From an uncultured Clostridia bacterium (GTDB lineage Bacteria > Bacillota > Clostridia > Oscillospirales > Ruminococcaceae), in the NCBI GenBank assembly GCA_947631535.1, contig CANRLU010000003.1, positions 1-61,039 of the forward strand: a stretch of DNA of 61,039 nt, read 5' to 3'. The position numbers were made by a program, and so were the translations under genes. The notes under the pieces are model-generated. The model was not told where the DNA came from. It saw only the letters and a list, made by a program, of their open reading frames with translations, and did no database searches. Of the stretch, positions 1 through 9,026 are shown piece after piece. Position 1 is the stretch's first letter, and every line of letters begins with the position of its first letter.

Positions 1-1169
1 GCGTCGCGGGTGCCGCTTCTGCCCTCGAAGTTGCGGTTGAAGGTGCGAAGCGAAATTCCCTTTGAATTCGGCGACTGCCCCATACCTATGCAGGGACCGC
101 AGGCGGATTCGAGTATTCTCGCGCCGGCGTCTATCATTTTGGTGAGAGCACCGTTCTGCGATATCATCGAGAGCACCTGCTTCGAGCCGGGGGCTATAGC
201 GAGCGACACCGAGGGGCACACCGTTTTGCCGTCGAGGATATATGCAACTTTCATCATATCCACAAATGAGGAATTGGTGCAGGAGCCTATGCAGCACTGG
301 TCTATCTTCATTCCTGCGAGCTCGCGGACGGGCTTTACGTTGTCGGGCGAATGGGGACAGGCAGCGAGCGGTTCAAGCTCGGATAGGTCTATAACGAGCT
401 CCTTATCGTAAACGGCGTCGGGGTCTGCCGAGAGGGGAGTATAAACGTCCTCTCTGCCCTGCGCCCCGAGGAATTCGAGAGTGCGCTCGTCGCTCGGGAA
501 GATAGAGGTAGTTGCGCCGAGCTCGGCTCCCATATTCGTTATCGTGGCTCTTTCGGGGACCGAAAGCGTTTTCACGCCCTCGCCGGTGTATTCAACGATA
601 TATCCGACTCCGCCCTTAACGCTCAGCCTGCGCAATACTTCAAGTATAACGTCTTTGGCCGAGACCCAAGGCGAGAGTTTTCCCTTAAGTTCGACTTTAA
701 TTATCTTCGGGTAGGTGATATAATAGGCGCCTCCGCCCATAGCCACGGCGACGTCGAGACCGCCTGCTCCTATAGCTATCATTCCGAGGCCTCCGCCGGT
801 GGGAGTGTGGCTGTCGGACCCTATAAGGGTCTTGCCGGGCGCGCCGAAGCGCTCAAGGTGGACCTGATGGCAGATGTCGTTGCCGGGGCGGGAAAAGCTT
901 ATCCCGTGCTTTTTGGCAACAGAGCCTATAAAGCGGTGGTCGTCGGCGTTCTCAAAGCCCGACTGGAGGGTGTTGTGGTCTATGTAAGCAACGCTCTTTT
1001 CGGTCTTGACGCGGGGTACTCCCATAGCCACGTATTCTATATATGCCATAGTGCCGGTGGCGTCCTGCGTGAGAGTCTGATCCATACGGATTGCAATTTG
1101 CTCTCCCTTTTTGAATTCGCCGTCAACAAGGTGCGCCTTTAAAATTTTTTCGGCAAGTGTCAGTCCCAT
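1..1169 (-). CDS. Aconitate hydratase (AcnA type), 5' part, cut by window edge
   Basis: Interconverts citrate and isocitrate in the TCA cycle using a [4Fe-4S] cluster. The frame opens at ATG 1169 with GGAGG at 1178-1182 and reads about 389 codons without a stop to base 1. Visible family signatures: MGLTLAEKIL at the N-terminus, SDSHTPTGGG near residues 118-127, and cluster cysteines in IGSCTNSS (about residue 290) and CGPCIGMG (about 357). The C-terminal swivel domain lies outside the window. The sequence fits the clostridial aconitase of about 640 residues better than LeuC, which starts differently; this choice rests on recall of the family. The gene is divergent from tepA and has its own sigma-A promoter. 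Confidence 0.9.
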   Translation of the reverse strand, partial: MGLTLAEKILKAHLVDGEFKKGEQIAIRMDQTLTQDATGTMAYIEYVAMGVPRVKTEKSVAYIDHNTLQSGFENADDHRFIGSVAKKHGISFSRPGNDICHQVHLERFGAPGKTLIGSDSHTPTGGGLGMIAIGAGGLDVAVAMGGGAYYITYPKIIKVELKGKLSPWVSAKDVILEVLRRLSVKGGVGYIVEYTGEGVKTLSVPERATITNMGAELGATTSIFPSDERTLEFLGAQGREDVYTPLSADPDAVYDKELVIDLSELEPLAACPHSPDNVKPVRELAGMKIDQCCIGSCTNSSFVDMMKVAYILDGKTVCPSVSLAIAPGSKQVLSMISQNGALTKMIDAGARILESACGPCIGMGQSPNSKGISLRTFNRNFEGRSGTRD

Positions 1170-1219
1170 AATTATAACCTCCATATCTAAGTCGGAAATT
1201 TCTTTTTTCCATACAATAT

Positions 1220-1248
1220 ATAGTATTATATCAAAAGGCGATTGTCAA
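1220..1248 (-). promoter_or_regulatory. Sigma-A promoter for aconitase
   Basis: On the minus strand: TTGACA (1243-1248), 17-bp spacer, TACTAT (1220-1225). The -10 is imperfect, but the -35 is consensus and the spacing ideal, about 50 bp ahead of the start codon. Confidence 0.6.
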
Positions 1249-1340
1249 GCGTTAAACGGTTTTAACTCCAATGATTCCGAAATCTCACAATAAAAATGAA
1301 ATTTTTTGTATATTTTCCTGCAAAACAGTCAGATTCGTTC

Positions 1341-1369
1341 TTGACGGCGGGAACTATTTGTGCTATAAT
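1341..1369 (+). promoter_or_regulatory. Sigma-A promoter for tepA operon
   Basis: TTGACG (1341-1346), 17-bp spacer, TATAAT (1364-1369), about 70 bp ahead of tepA and divergent from the aconitase promoter. Confidence 0.7.
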
Positions 1370-1411
1370 ATAAAAAGCTGCGAATAATCGGCCCGAGCGG
1401 TGATAAACTAA

Positions 1412-1432
1412 CCCCGAAAACTTTTTGAGGGG
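1412..1432 (+). promoter_or_regulatory. Hairpin covering the tepA ribosome site
   Basis: CCCC (1412-1415) and AAAA (1417-1420) can pair with TTTT (1423-1426) and GGGG (1429-1432). The GAGGGG that serves as ribosome site forms the 3' arm, so folding would hide it. The stem is interrupted and short, so an effect is only inferred. Confidence 0.4.
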
Positions 1433-1439
1433 CTAATTT

Positions 1440-2129
1440 ATGGATAACTATGATCTGAACGAGACCGTGGGAGAAGTTACCGAGGAGCAGAGCGAGGAAT
1501 CGGAGAAATACCGCGACGTTGCCATTCCCAACGCACGGCATCTTATCCACTGTCTTTCGGTGATAGGGCAGATAGAGGGGCATTATATTCTCCCTCCGCA
1601 GAACAAGACCACAAAATACGAGCATATAATGCCTGCGCTCGTGGCGATAGAGCAGGATTCTTCGATAGAAGGGCTCATAATAATAATCAACACCGTCGGC
1701 GGAGACGTTGAGGCGGGGCTCGCGCTTGCCGAGCTGATTTCTTCTATGAAAACTCCCACCGTCTCGATAGTAGTCGGCGGGGGCCATTCGATAGGCGTCC
1801 CTCTTGCCGTAAGCGCAAGGCGTTCCTTTATCGTCAGGTCTGCCACGATGACCATTCACCCTGTAAGGCTCACGGGGCTCGTCCTCGGCGTCCCGCAGAC
1901 TCTTTCATACTTTGAAAAGATGCAGGAGCGAATAGTCAGATTTGTGACCGACAATTCGAGGATATCTCCGGAGCGCTTTAAAGAGCTTATGCTCAAGACG
2001 GGCGAGCTCGTTATGGACGTAGGAAGCGTTCTTACCGGCGAAGACGCCGTCAAAGAGGGGATAATAGATTCCGTCGGCGGGCTGTCCGAGGCGATCGAGT
2101 GCCTTTACGGAATGATAGAGGGCAGATAG
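1440..2129 (+). CDS. tepA: TepA/YmfB, ClpP-like serine protease
   Basis: Member of the ClpP/crotonase-fold family known in Bacillus as translocation-enhancing protein TepA, also linked to sporulation. Of 229 residues, the first 40 are acidic and poorly conserved; the ClpP-like core follows. The nucleophile is probably Ser117 in GGGHSIG (113-119) and the general base His140 in MTIHPVR; the spacing of 23 matches the Ser-His distance in ClpP closely. There is no signal peptide. The next genes are ylzJ and, after uppP, ftsK, the same neighbourhood as in Bacillus, which supports the name. A possible hairpin covers the ribosome site. Confidence 0.88.
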   Translation: MDNYDLNETVGEVTEEQSEESEKYRDVAIPNARHLIHCLSVIGQIEGHYILPPQNKTTKYEHIMPALVAIEQDSSIEGLIIIINTVGGDVEAGLALAELISSMKTPTVSIVVGGGHSIGVPLAVSARRSFIVRSATMTIHPVRLTGLVLGVPQTLSYFEKMQERIVRFVTDNSRISPERFKELMLKTGELVMDVGSVLTGEDAVKEGIIDSVGGLSEAIECLYGMIEGR

Positions 2130-2324
2130 ATGCTTTATACCGTGGTGAGTGAGTACGATATATTTTTCAGCCGCAGCAAAGCCCGCAATTATTTGGACAT
2201 AAAGGGCGGAAAGCTTGAATATATCGGCTCGGGAAAGAATAAAAAGATAGTGGGCTTGTTTTCCACTGATCCTGCGATGTATCTGAACAAGGATTATCAG
2301 CCGGGAAAAAAGATAAGAATTTGA
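2130..2324 (+). CDS. ylzJ: YlzJ-like small protein
   Basis: A 64-residue protein whose ATG directly follows the tepA stop, so translation is probably coupled. It begins MLYTVVSEYDIFF and contains a basic stretch (SGKNKKIVGLFSTDP) followed by the GKKIRI C-terminus, as in the YlzJ family encoded between tepA and spoIIIE/ftsK in Bacillus. The function is unknown. Name and role rest on the neighbourhood plus weak sequence resemblance. No membrane segment or cysteine motif is present. Confidence 0.75.
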   Translation: MLYTVVSEYDIFFSRSKARNYLDIKGGKLEYIGSGKNKKIVGLFSTDPAMYLNKDYQPGKKIRI

Positions 2325-2340
2325 CAACGGAGGTATTTTT

Positions 2341-3207
2341 ATGTCGGTTTTAGACGCGATCTTTCAGGCGGTGATACAGGGGCTCACGGAGTTCCTGCCT
2401 GTATCGTCATCGGGGCACCTTTCACTTTATCAGCACTTTTCGGGCAACAGCGGCGAAGGCGCGCTTATGTTTTCCGCGCTTTTGCACCTCGGCACGCTTA
2501 TAGCTGTCATAGCCGTATTCAGAAAGCGTATCCTTTCTTTGATACTTGAATTCTTTGCGATGATAAAGGACATCTTCACCGGAAAATTCTCGGTGAAAAA
2601 CGCTCCGCCCGAGCGCAGGGTGATCTTTATGTTCATAATCTCCACTGCCGTGCTCATTCCGTTCTACATATTCAAGGGTTTCTTTGAGGGCTTTGCCGAG
2701 GATTCCGGCATATTTGCCGAGGGAGTATGCTTCCTTTATACCGCGGCTCTTCTGTTTATGGCCGACCTCAGCGAAAAGGGAAATAAATCTATGACCGACC
2801 TTAGGCCCCGCGACGCCGTAAGGATAGGTTTCTTCCAGGCGATAGCCCTTCTGCCGGGCGTGAGCCGCTCCGGCTCGACTATTTCCGCCGGCGTATTTTC
2901 AGGTCTCAAGCGCGACGAAGCCGTTAGCTACAGCTTTATCCTCGGGATACCCGCTATTCTCGGCGGCGGGCTTTTAGAGCTTAAAGACGGCATCTCGCAG
3001 GGCGTTCCGATAGGCGTTCTTCCCTGCATTATAGGACTTATAGTTTCCGCGGCTGTCGGATTCGGCGCAATAAAGCTCGTTCAGTGGCTTATGAATACCG
3101 ATCGCTTTAAGTATTTTGCCATCTACACCGCCGTTCTCGGAGCGGTAGTAATAATCATTTCAATAGTAGAAGCTATCATCGGCAGTCCGATAGTTTTCGG
3201 AAAATAA
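2341..3207 (+). CDS. uppP: Undecaprenyl-diphosphatase UppP (BacA)
   Basis: Dephosphorylates undecaprenyl pyrophosphate so that the lipid carrier can be reused in peptidoglycan and other envelope polymer synthesis; loss or excess alters bacitracin sensitivity in known members. The 288 residues are strongly hydrophobic, with about eight membrane segments. Both family motifs are present: GLTEFLPVSSSGH at residues 14-26 and LLPGVSRSGST near 170-180, which supply the acidic, serine and arginine catalytic residues. The ribosome site is GGAGG at about 2329-2333. It lies between ylzJ and ftsK, where Bacillus has no gene, so uppP has been inserted into that conserved block. Confidence 0.96.
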   Translation: MSVLDAIFQAVIQGLTEFLPVSSSGHLSLYQHFSGNSGEGALMFSALLHLGTLIAVIAVFRKRILSLILEFFAMIKDIFTGKFSVKNAPPERRVIFMFIISTAVLIPFYIFKGFFEGFAEDSGIFAEGVCFLYTAALLFMADLSEKGNKSMTDLRPRDAVRIGFFQAIALLPGVSRSGSTISAGVFSGLKRDEAVSYSFILGIPAILGGGLLELKDGISQGVPIGVLPCIIGLIVSAAVGFGAIKLVQWLMNTDRFKYFAIYTAVLGAVVIIISIVEAIIGSPIVFGK

Positions 3208-3220
3208 GATTCGGGGGAAG

Positions 3221-5740
3221 TTGAAAATGCCGTCTAAAACAGCAAAAACGACCAAAAAATCGGCTCCTCGGAAGCGCAGACCCGAGCTTAGCGAGGCGGC
3301 TCGGCTGAGGAGAAACAGAATGTGGAGCTCCGTGATATTTATTCTCGGAGTTTTCATGCTGTTTCTTACATACATAAAAGGGCAGGCAGTATGGCTCTGG
3401 ATGCACAATGCGCTCTGGGGCCTTATGGGCATTTCTGCGGTGCTTTTTGCTCCGATAACCCTCTACGTCGCAATAATGCTCGCAATGGACCGCTCTAAGA
3501 GCGCCGTTATAACAAAGGTGATACAGGGTGTGGTGCTTATGCTCCTCATAAGCCCCTGCTTTGAGATAATTTACTGCCTTTCAAACCGTCTGCCGGTATA
3601 CGAGGGAGATAAGCTTTTCGGCAAGGGCGGCATCATTGACGTTCTTTACGAAAACGGAAAGATGATGAAGGGCGGCGGAGCCGTAAGTATTCTCGTCGGA
3701 GGCTCGCTCCACGCGCTCTGCGGAACAGCCGGCGCACTGATAATAATTATCCTGCTCATTGTGCTGTTCGCCATGCTCCTCACGAATATAACTCCCGTCG
3801 ATATATGGCACTTCTTTGCGAAGATCTTCGGCAAGGCGGGCGACGCCATTCGCCAGAACGGCGAGGAGCGCGACCTGATTGAGGCTCAAAAAGCCGAGGA
3901 AGCCCGCAAGGCCGAAGAAAAGCGCCGAAAGGAAAAGCGGGTGGACATTGCCAAGTTCATTCCAGACAAGGACGAGCCTGCTCCTGCCGAGGAAGAGCTC
4001 CCGCAGCACCCCGTTGTTTCTCCCAAAGAGGAGCAGCCGGTATTCCGCGACATTGAGCCCGCAAAGGACAAGGATAAAGCCAAGGATAAAAAGCAGAAGT
4101 CCGACCGCAAAGGCGAAGAGCTTCCTCCCGACCCTGACGCCGCAGCCGCCGCTGCCGCGGAGATCACCAACCCCATTTATGTGAACGAGGACGGCCAAAC
4201 CACGCTCATCGAGAACGACGACAGCGTGAAGTCGGCGTATGATATCCCGCCGATAGATCTTTTGAATACACCTAAAAGCTCATCTTCCGTAGAGGATATC
4301 CGCCTCGAGATTCAGCAGAATTCCGAAACTTTGGTGGAGACCCTCAAGAGCTTCGGCGTCACCACAAGGATAATTGCCACTAACCGCGGCCCATCGGTGA
4401 CCCGCTATGAGCTCCAGCCCGCAGCCGGCGTAAAGGTAGCGAGGATAACCAGCCTTGCCGACGATATAGCGCTCAACCTCGCCGCAGAGGGCGTCAGGAT
4501 AGAAGCGCCTATCCCCGGGAAAGCAGCCGTCGGCATAGAGCTTGCTAATAAAGTCAGGGAGACCGTATATATCCGCGAGCTCATCGACTCCGAAGAGTTC
4601 AGAAGCCAGCGTTCAAAGCTCGGCTTCCCCGTCGGAAAGAACATCGAGGGAAAGATAGTTACCGGCGACATCGCCAAGATGCCTCACCTGCTTATTGCCG
4701 GTACCACCGGCTCCGGTAAATCGGTCTTTACGAACTCGATAATTATGAGTATCCTCTATAACGCCTCGCCCGACGAGGTAAAGCTTATTCTCGTTGACCC
4801 GAAACAGGTGGAATTTCCGGTGTATAACGGCATACCACACCTCTTGATACCCGTTGTGACCGAGGCAAGAAAGGCCGCCGGAGCCCTCGGCTGGGCAGTC
4901 ACCGAGATGATGAAGCGCTATAAACTGTTTTCCGACAACGGTGTTCGCGACCTCGGCGATTACAACGAATTTGTCAAGGGAAAAGAGGGCCTCAGCCCTC
5001 TCCCGAAGATAGTAATAATTGTGGACGAGCTCGCCGACCTTATGATGGCCGCCCCGAAAGAGGTCGAGGAATCAATATGCCGCATAGCCCAGCTCGCGCG
5101 AGCGGCAGGTATGCACCTTGTCATCGCAACGCAGAGCCCGCGCGTTGACATCGTTACAGGCCTTATCAAGGCGAATATACCGAGCCGCGTGGCGCTAAAG
5201 GTCTCGAATCAGGTGGATTCGAGGGTAATACTCGACGAGGGCGGCGCAGAAAAGCTCCTCGGCAACGGCGACCTGCTCTATAAGCCGGTCGGAGTGGGCA
5301 AGCCCGTGAGAATACAGGGAAGCTTTGTTGCCACGGAGGAAATACGCCGCGTTGTGGACTTCCTCAAGGCTCAGACCGCTTCGCAGTATGACGACGAAGT
5401 TGCGACTGAGATCGAAAAGCATATACCCGTGCCCAAGGGCGAGAAGCCCGCGCAGTCAGAAGAAGCTCCGCAGGACAACGGTCAGGGCGATATGATAGAA
5501 AGAGCCATCGAATGTATAGTCCGCGAAAACGTCGCCTCTACAACGTTTCTGCAGCGCAGGCTGAAGCTCGGATACGCAAGGGCCGCAAGAATTATGGACG
5601 AGCTCGAACAGATGGGAATAGTCGGCCCGGCTGACGGCTCGAAACCCAGAGAGATAAAGATGTCAAAAGAGCAGTGGCTTGAAAGAAGAGTGTCTACGGG
5701 CGGGAGCGTTCCCGCGGATATGACGGTGACGGAAGAATAA
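3221..5740 (+). CDS. ftsK: FtsK/SpoIIIE-family DNA translocase
   Basis: Septum-bound ATPase that pumps DNA, either to clear chromosome ends at division or to fill the forespore. The 839 residues comprise a lysine-rich start, about four membrane helices (roughly residues 30-195), a charged Ala/Pro/Glu/Lys linker (about 210-330), the alpha/beta motor with Walker A GTTGSGKS near 494-501 and Walker B IIVDELADLM, and a C-terminal winged-helix gamma domain (about 750-815). The neighbours tepA and ylzJ point to the SpoIIIE position of Bacillus, but sequence alone cannot separate the FtsK and SpoIIIE roles. The start overlaps no gene; the stop overlaps the next ATG. Confidence 0.95.
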   Translation: MKMPSKTAKTTKKSAPRKRRPELSEAARLRRNRMWSSVIFILGVFMLFLTYIKGQAVWLWMHNALWGLMGISAVLFAPITLYVAIMLAMDRSKSAVITKVIQGVVLMLLISPCFEIIYCLSNRLPVYEGDKLFGKGGIIDVLYENGKMMKGGGAVSILVGGSLHALCGTAGALIIIILLIVLFAMLLTNITPVDIWHFFAKIFGKAGDAIRQNGEERDLIEAQKAEEARKAEEKRRKEKRVDIAKFIPDKDEPAPAEEELPQHPVVSPKEEQPVFRDIEPAKDKDKAKDKKQKSDRKGEELPPDPDAAAAAAAEITNPIYVNEDGQTTLIENDDSVKSAYDIPPIDLLNTPKSSSSVEDIRLEIQQNSETLVETLKSFGVTTRIIATNRGPSVTRYELQPAAGVKVARITSLADDIALNLAAEGVRIEAPIPGKAAVGIELANKVRETVYIRELIDSEEFRSQRSKLGFPVGKNIEGKIVTGDIAKMPHLLIAGTTGSGKSVFTNSIIMSILYNASPDEVKLILVDPKQVEFPVYNGIPHLLIPVVTEARKAAGALGWAVTEMMKRYKLFSDNGVRDLGDYNEFVKGKEGLSPLPKIVIIVDELADLMMAAPKEVEESICRIAQLARAAGMHLVIATQSPRVDIVTGLIKANIPSRVALKVSNQVDSRVILDEGGAEKLLGNGDLLYKPVGVGKPVRIQGSFVATEEIRRVVDFLKAQTASQYDDEVATEIEKHIPVPKGEKPAQSEEAPQDNGQGDMIERAIECIVRENVASTTFLQRRLKLGYARAARIMDELEQMGIVGPADGSKPREIKMSKEQWLERRVSTGGSVPADMTVTEE

Positions 5741-6657
5741 TGGCGGCGTTTTCAGGAAAAAAGAGCCGTAAATGCAAAAAGCTTTACGCGCTCATAACGG
5801 CGGTTATACTTATTATCGCCGTTCTGTTGCTTTTGCACGACAACGGATATTTTGGCGAAAAACCTTCGTCGGAGATACCCAAGGGCAGTGCGCAGGTGCA
5901 TTTTATAGACGTCGGCCAGGGCGACTGTGAGCTTATAATTGCCGACGACGGCAGCACTATGCTCATCGACTGCGGCGAAGCAGAATACAGTGCCGATGTG
6001 CTCAGGTATCTCGACGGCCTCGGAATAACAAGGCTCGACTATCTTTTGATAACACACCCTCATTCCGACCATATGGGCGGAATGGCGGATATAGTTTCGT
6101 CAAATATCGAGATAGGCAGAATAATAATGCCCCGCGTTGCCGACGAATATATTCCCACAACGCTGGTGTATGAGCGCCTTCTTGACGCCGTCGCCGAAAA
6201 GGGATACTCGATTTACTCGGCAAAGACCGAAAACATAGCTTTCGGCTCGGGCGAGCTGCAGCTTATAAAGGCGGATTATTCCGGCGGGAATCTTAATAAC
6301 TACTCCACGGTCCTTAGGTTTACGTTCGGGGAAAATGCCTTTATCTTCTCGGGCGATGCCGAGTCGGAGATAGAAAAAGATATTCTCAGAGCGGGGTACG
6401 ACCTTTCGGCAAATGTCTACAAGGCAGGTCATCACGGCAGCTCTACGTCTTCCTGTGCGGAATGGGTGGCCGCCATCGACCCTGACTACTGCGTAATAGA
6501 GTGCGGCGCGGGAAATATCTACGGGCACCCTCACAGAGAGACTCTTGAGCTGCTCTCGGATTACTGCGATGCCATACTCAGAACGGATATAAACGGAACG
6601 GTGGTTTTTACCACCGACGGAAAAGATCTTACATATGAATGTTTGGGGCAGGGATAA
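5740..6657 (+). CDS. ComEC/Rec2-like MBL-fold metallohydrolase, membrane-anchored
   Basis: A stand-alone relative of the C-terminal metallo-beta-lactamase domain of ComEC. Of 305 residues, 17-33 form one membrane anchor, so the catalytic domain should face outside. Motifs: FIDVGQGDC (55-63), the metal site HPHSDH (106-111), SGDAE, and a later GHHGSS. The substrate is unknown; members of this branch are suggested to be nucleases or phosphodiesterases. The start codon overlaps the ftsK stop, and the DUF3006 gene follows at two bases, a pairing common in clostridia. No competence channel domain is present, so calling it ComEC would be wrong. Confidence 0.85.
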   Translation: MAAFSGKKSRKCKKLYALITAVILIIAVLLLLHDNGYFGEKPSSEIPKGSAQVHFIDVGQGDCELIIADDGSTMLIDCGEAEYSADVLRYLDGLGITRLDYLLITHPHSDHMGGMADIVSSNIEIGRIIMPRVADEYIPTTLVYERLLDAVAEKGYSIYSAKTENIAFGSGELQLIKADYSGGNLNNYSTVLRFTFGENAFIFSGDAESEIEKDILRAGYDLSANVYKAGHHGSSTSSCAEWVAAIDPDYCVIECGAGNIYGHPHRETLELLSDYCDAILRTDINGTVVFTTDGKDLTYECLGQG

Positions 6658-6659
6658 AA

Positions 6660-6875
6660 ATGAAGCTTGTGATCGACAGATTTGAGGGCGAGTACGCGGT
6701 TTGCGAAGCGCCCGACCTCAGCCGTGTGAACATACCGCGAGGAGAACTCGGCGAAAATGCCCGCGAGGGCGATGTTCTGGAACTTATCGACGGCCGCTAT
6801 GTTATAGACCGCGCCGCCGCCGATGAGCGCAGAAAGCGTATCCGCAAAAAGCTCGAACGACTTATGAAGGAGTGA
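6660..6875 (+). CDS. DUF3006 family small protein
   Basis: A 71-residue protein starting MKLVIDRFEGEYAVCE, followed by a beta-rich segment ending in GDVLELIDGRYVIDRA and a basic helical tail (ERRKRIRKKLERLMKE). This is the DUF3006 pattern. Members are regularly encoded directly after ComEC-like MBL hydrolases, as here, but their role is unknown. I start at ATG 6660, two bases after the upstream stop, rather than at an upstream in-frame codon inside the previous gene, because family members begin at MKLVIDRFEG. Confidence 0.82.
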   Translation: MKLVIDRFEGEYAVCEAPDLSRVNIPRGELGENAREGDVLELIDGRYVIDRAAADERRKRIRKKLERLMKE

Positions 6876-6882
6876 AGACTCA

Positions 6883-7752
6883 ATGAACGGAAATCTGTTT
6901 GCCACGCTCAGCGAGCACGTTTCGGAGTTCTCGAAAGGGCACCGCAGGATTGCCGATTTCATACTCGCGCATTACGACAAGGCCGCCTTTATGACAGCCT
7001 CAAAGCTCGGCGAGAGCGTTGGCGTGAGCGAATCGACGGTCGTCAGGTTTGCCTCCGAGCTCGGCTTTGAGGGGTATCCGGAGCTGCAAAAGGCTCTTCA
7101 GGAGGAAATGCGTACCCGCCTCACTTCCGTGCAAAGAATAGAGGTCAGCCTCGACCGCTTCGGTCAGGACGAAGTGTTCAGGAGCGTGCTTATGCACGAC
7201 ATCGATCGCATACGCAGCACTCTTGAGGAGACAAATCCTGCGGATTTCAGCACCGCAGTTGAAAACATCGTTTCGGCAAATCACATCTACGTAATGGGGA
7301 TAAGAAGCTCGGCGTCGCTTGCTTCGTTTCTGGGATATTATTTCAGGCTTATGCTGCCGAACGTCACCGTTATCCAGACAGGCAGCAGAAGCGAGCTTTA
7401 CGAGCAGCTTATGCATATGACTGAAAACGACCTTCTTATAGGGATATCTTTCCCGAGATATTCCCGTCAGACCGTTCACGCGATAAATTACGCTTACGAC
7501 ATCGGCGCAAAGTCGATAGCCATAACCGACAGCATCGAGTCCCCGATAGCTGCAAAGGCGAGCCTTGCGCTTCTTGCAAAAAGTGATATGGTCTCTTTTG
7601 TGGACTCGCTGGTGGCGCCGCTGAGCCTTATAAACGCGCTTATCGTGGCGGTATCGATACAGAAAAAAGACCTTGTTTCTAAAAACTTTGCTATGCTCGA
7701 CAGGATCTGGGACGAATACGAAGTTTACGAAAAGAACGGCGGAGAAAAGTGA
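6883..7752 (+). CDS. MurR/RpiR-family transcriptional regulator
   Basis: Sugar-phosphate-sensing regulator. Residues 1-77 are the RpiR-type helix-turn-helix (KLGESVGVSESTVVRFASELGFEGYPEL); residues about 120-260 are an SIS domain that binds phosphosugars (VMGIRSSASLASF, TENDLLIGISFPRYSRQT, AITDSIESPIA). The SIS core carries the usual serines. The start follows GAAGGAG by a short gap after the DUF3006 gene. It overlaps the flavoprotein gene by four bases and no sugar gene is adjacent, so the ligand and targets cannot be inferred. Confidence 0.93.
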   Translation: MNGNLFATLSEHVSEFSKGHRRIADFILAHYDKAAFMTASKLGESVGVSESTVVRFASELGFEGYPELQKALQEEMRTRLTSVQRIEVSLDRFGQDEVFRSVLMHDIDRIRSTLEETNPADFSTAVENIVSANHIYVMGIRSSASLASFLGYYFRLMLPNVTVIQTGSRSELYEQLMHMTENDLLIGISFPRYSRQTVHAINYAYDIGAKSIAITDSIESPIAAKASLALLAKSDMVSFVDSLVAPLSLINALIVAVSIQKKDLVSKNFAMLDRIWDEYEVYEKNGGEK

Positions 7753-9026
7753 ACGGCTTCGGGACGATAATTATCGGCGGAGGAGCCGCGGGCTTGTTTG
7801 CGGCGGCAAATATCCAAAGCACAAAGAGGACAGCCGTTATCGAACCGAACAGAGTCCTCGGTAGAAAGCTGAGGATAACCGGCAAGGGCCGCTGCAACCT
7901 CACCAACAACTGCCCGCAGGAAGAAGTTTTAAAAAACGTGCTTCGCAACCCGAAGTTTTTATACAGCGCCGTGACAAAATTTCCGCCAGAAAGCATTATG
8001 AGCTGGTTTGAAAGCAGGGGAGTCCCGCTGAAAACCGAGCGCGGCAGGAGGGTGTTCCCTCAAAGCGACAGAGCTGATGACATCGCAGAAGCGCTCGAAA
8101 AGGAGTGCAGGCGGCGCGGCACCGTTTTCATCAAGGCAAAGGCCGACGGGCTTATTATCCGTGACGGCGCGGCTGTCGGCGTAAAATGCGGCGAAAAAGA
8201 GTATTTTTCCGACAATGTTATTCTCGCCTGCGGAGGAAAGTCGTATCCCCGCACCGGTTCCGACGGCAGCGGATACGCGCTCGCGGAGTCGGCAGGGCAC
8301 AGCGTCACAGTGCTGCAGCCGTCGCTCGTGCCGATAGAGGTCGAAGAAAGCTTTTGCGGCTCTCTCGCGGGGCTGACACTCAAAAACGTTGAACTTAAGC
8401 TTTTCGACGCCGATAGGCCCGCAAAGCCCATCTATTCGGAGCTCGGAGAAACATCTTTTACACCTTTCGGTTTGGGCGGCCCGCTCGGGATATCGGCCTC
8501 CTGCTATATTGACGCTGAAAAGCTCAGCTGTAAAGGTTATAAGCTTGTCATAGATCTCAAGCCCGGACTTACTTTTGAGCAGCTCGACACAAGGATTCAG
8601 CGCGACATAAAAGCAGCTCCCAATAAGCCTTTTGAAGCGCTTCTTGCAGGTCTGCTGCCCCGCGCGATGACGGAAGTTTTTTCCGACAGGCTCGACTTTA
8701 GCAAACCCGCATCAATAGGCAATCTGACGCGCGAGCAGCGCTTGAGCGCAGTGTCGCTTTTGAAGAATTTTTCCATCACCCCTACCGCTCTTCGGGGCTT
8801 CGACGAAGCCATCGTGACGCGCGGGGGAGTATCGGTGAAGGAGATATCTCCCGCGACTATGGAGTCAAAGCTTGTAAAGGGATTATACTTTGCAGGCGAA
8901 GTCATCGACTGCGATGCCTTTACCGGTGGGTACAATCTGACTTTGGCATTTTCTACCGCCTATGCGGCGGCTTTGGATATATCAAAAAAATCGAATTTTG
9001 AAAAGGAAGTTGAAATATGGGATTGA
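7749..9026 (+). CDS. HI0933/YhiN-family FAD-dependent oxidoreductase
   Basis: Predicted flavoprotein of 425 residues. The N-terminal dinucleotide-binding motif IIIGGGAAGLFAA (7-19) is followed by RKLRITGKGRCNLTN, the HI0933 family signature; a second FAD contact is near the C-terminus (GLYFAGEVIDCDAFTGGYNL). The reaction is unknown; family members are often called NAD(P)/FAD-dependent oxidoreductase or aminoacetone-oxidase-like. The start is GTG 7749, overlapping the RpiR stop (GTGA). The gene ends inside the cmk fusion gene. The order flavoprotein-cmk-plsC-ispH is a recurrent clostridial arrangement (recalled). Confidence 0.9.
   Translation: MNGFGTIIIGGGAAGLFAAANIQSTKRTAVIEPNRVLGRKLRITGKGRCNLTNNCPQEEVLKNVLRNPKFLYSAVTKFPPESIMSWFESRGVPLKTERGRRVFPQSDRADDIAEALEKECRRRGTVFIKAKADGLIIRDGAAVGVKCGEKEYFSDNVILACGGKSYPRTGSDGSGYALAESAGHSVTVLQPSLVPIEVEESFCGSLAGLTLKNVELKLFDADRPAKPIYSELGETSFTPFGLGGPLGISASCYIDAEKLSCKGYKLVIDLKPGLTFEQLDTRIQRDIKAAPNKPFEALLAGLLPRAMTEVFSDRLDFSKPASIGNLTREQRLSAVSLLKNFSITPTALRGFDEAIVTRGGVSVKEISPATMESKLVKGLYFAGEVIDCDAFTGGYNLTLAFSTAYAAALDISKKSNFEKEVEIWD

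Noticed and set aside
6639-6659. An upstream start for the DUF3006 protein inside the MBL gene
   Set aside because: It would add seven residues not found in the family and overlaps the stop; ATG 6660 fits better.
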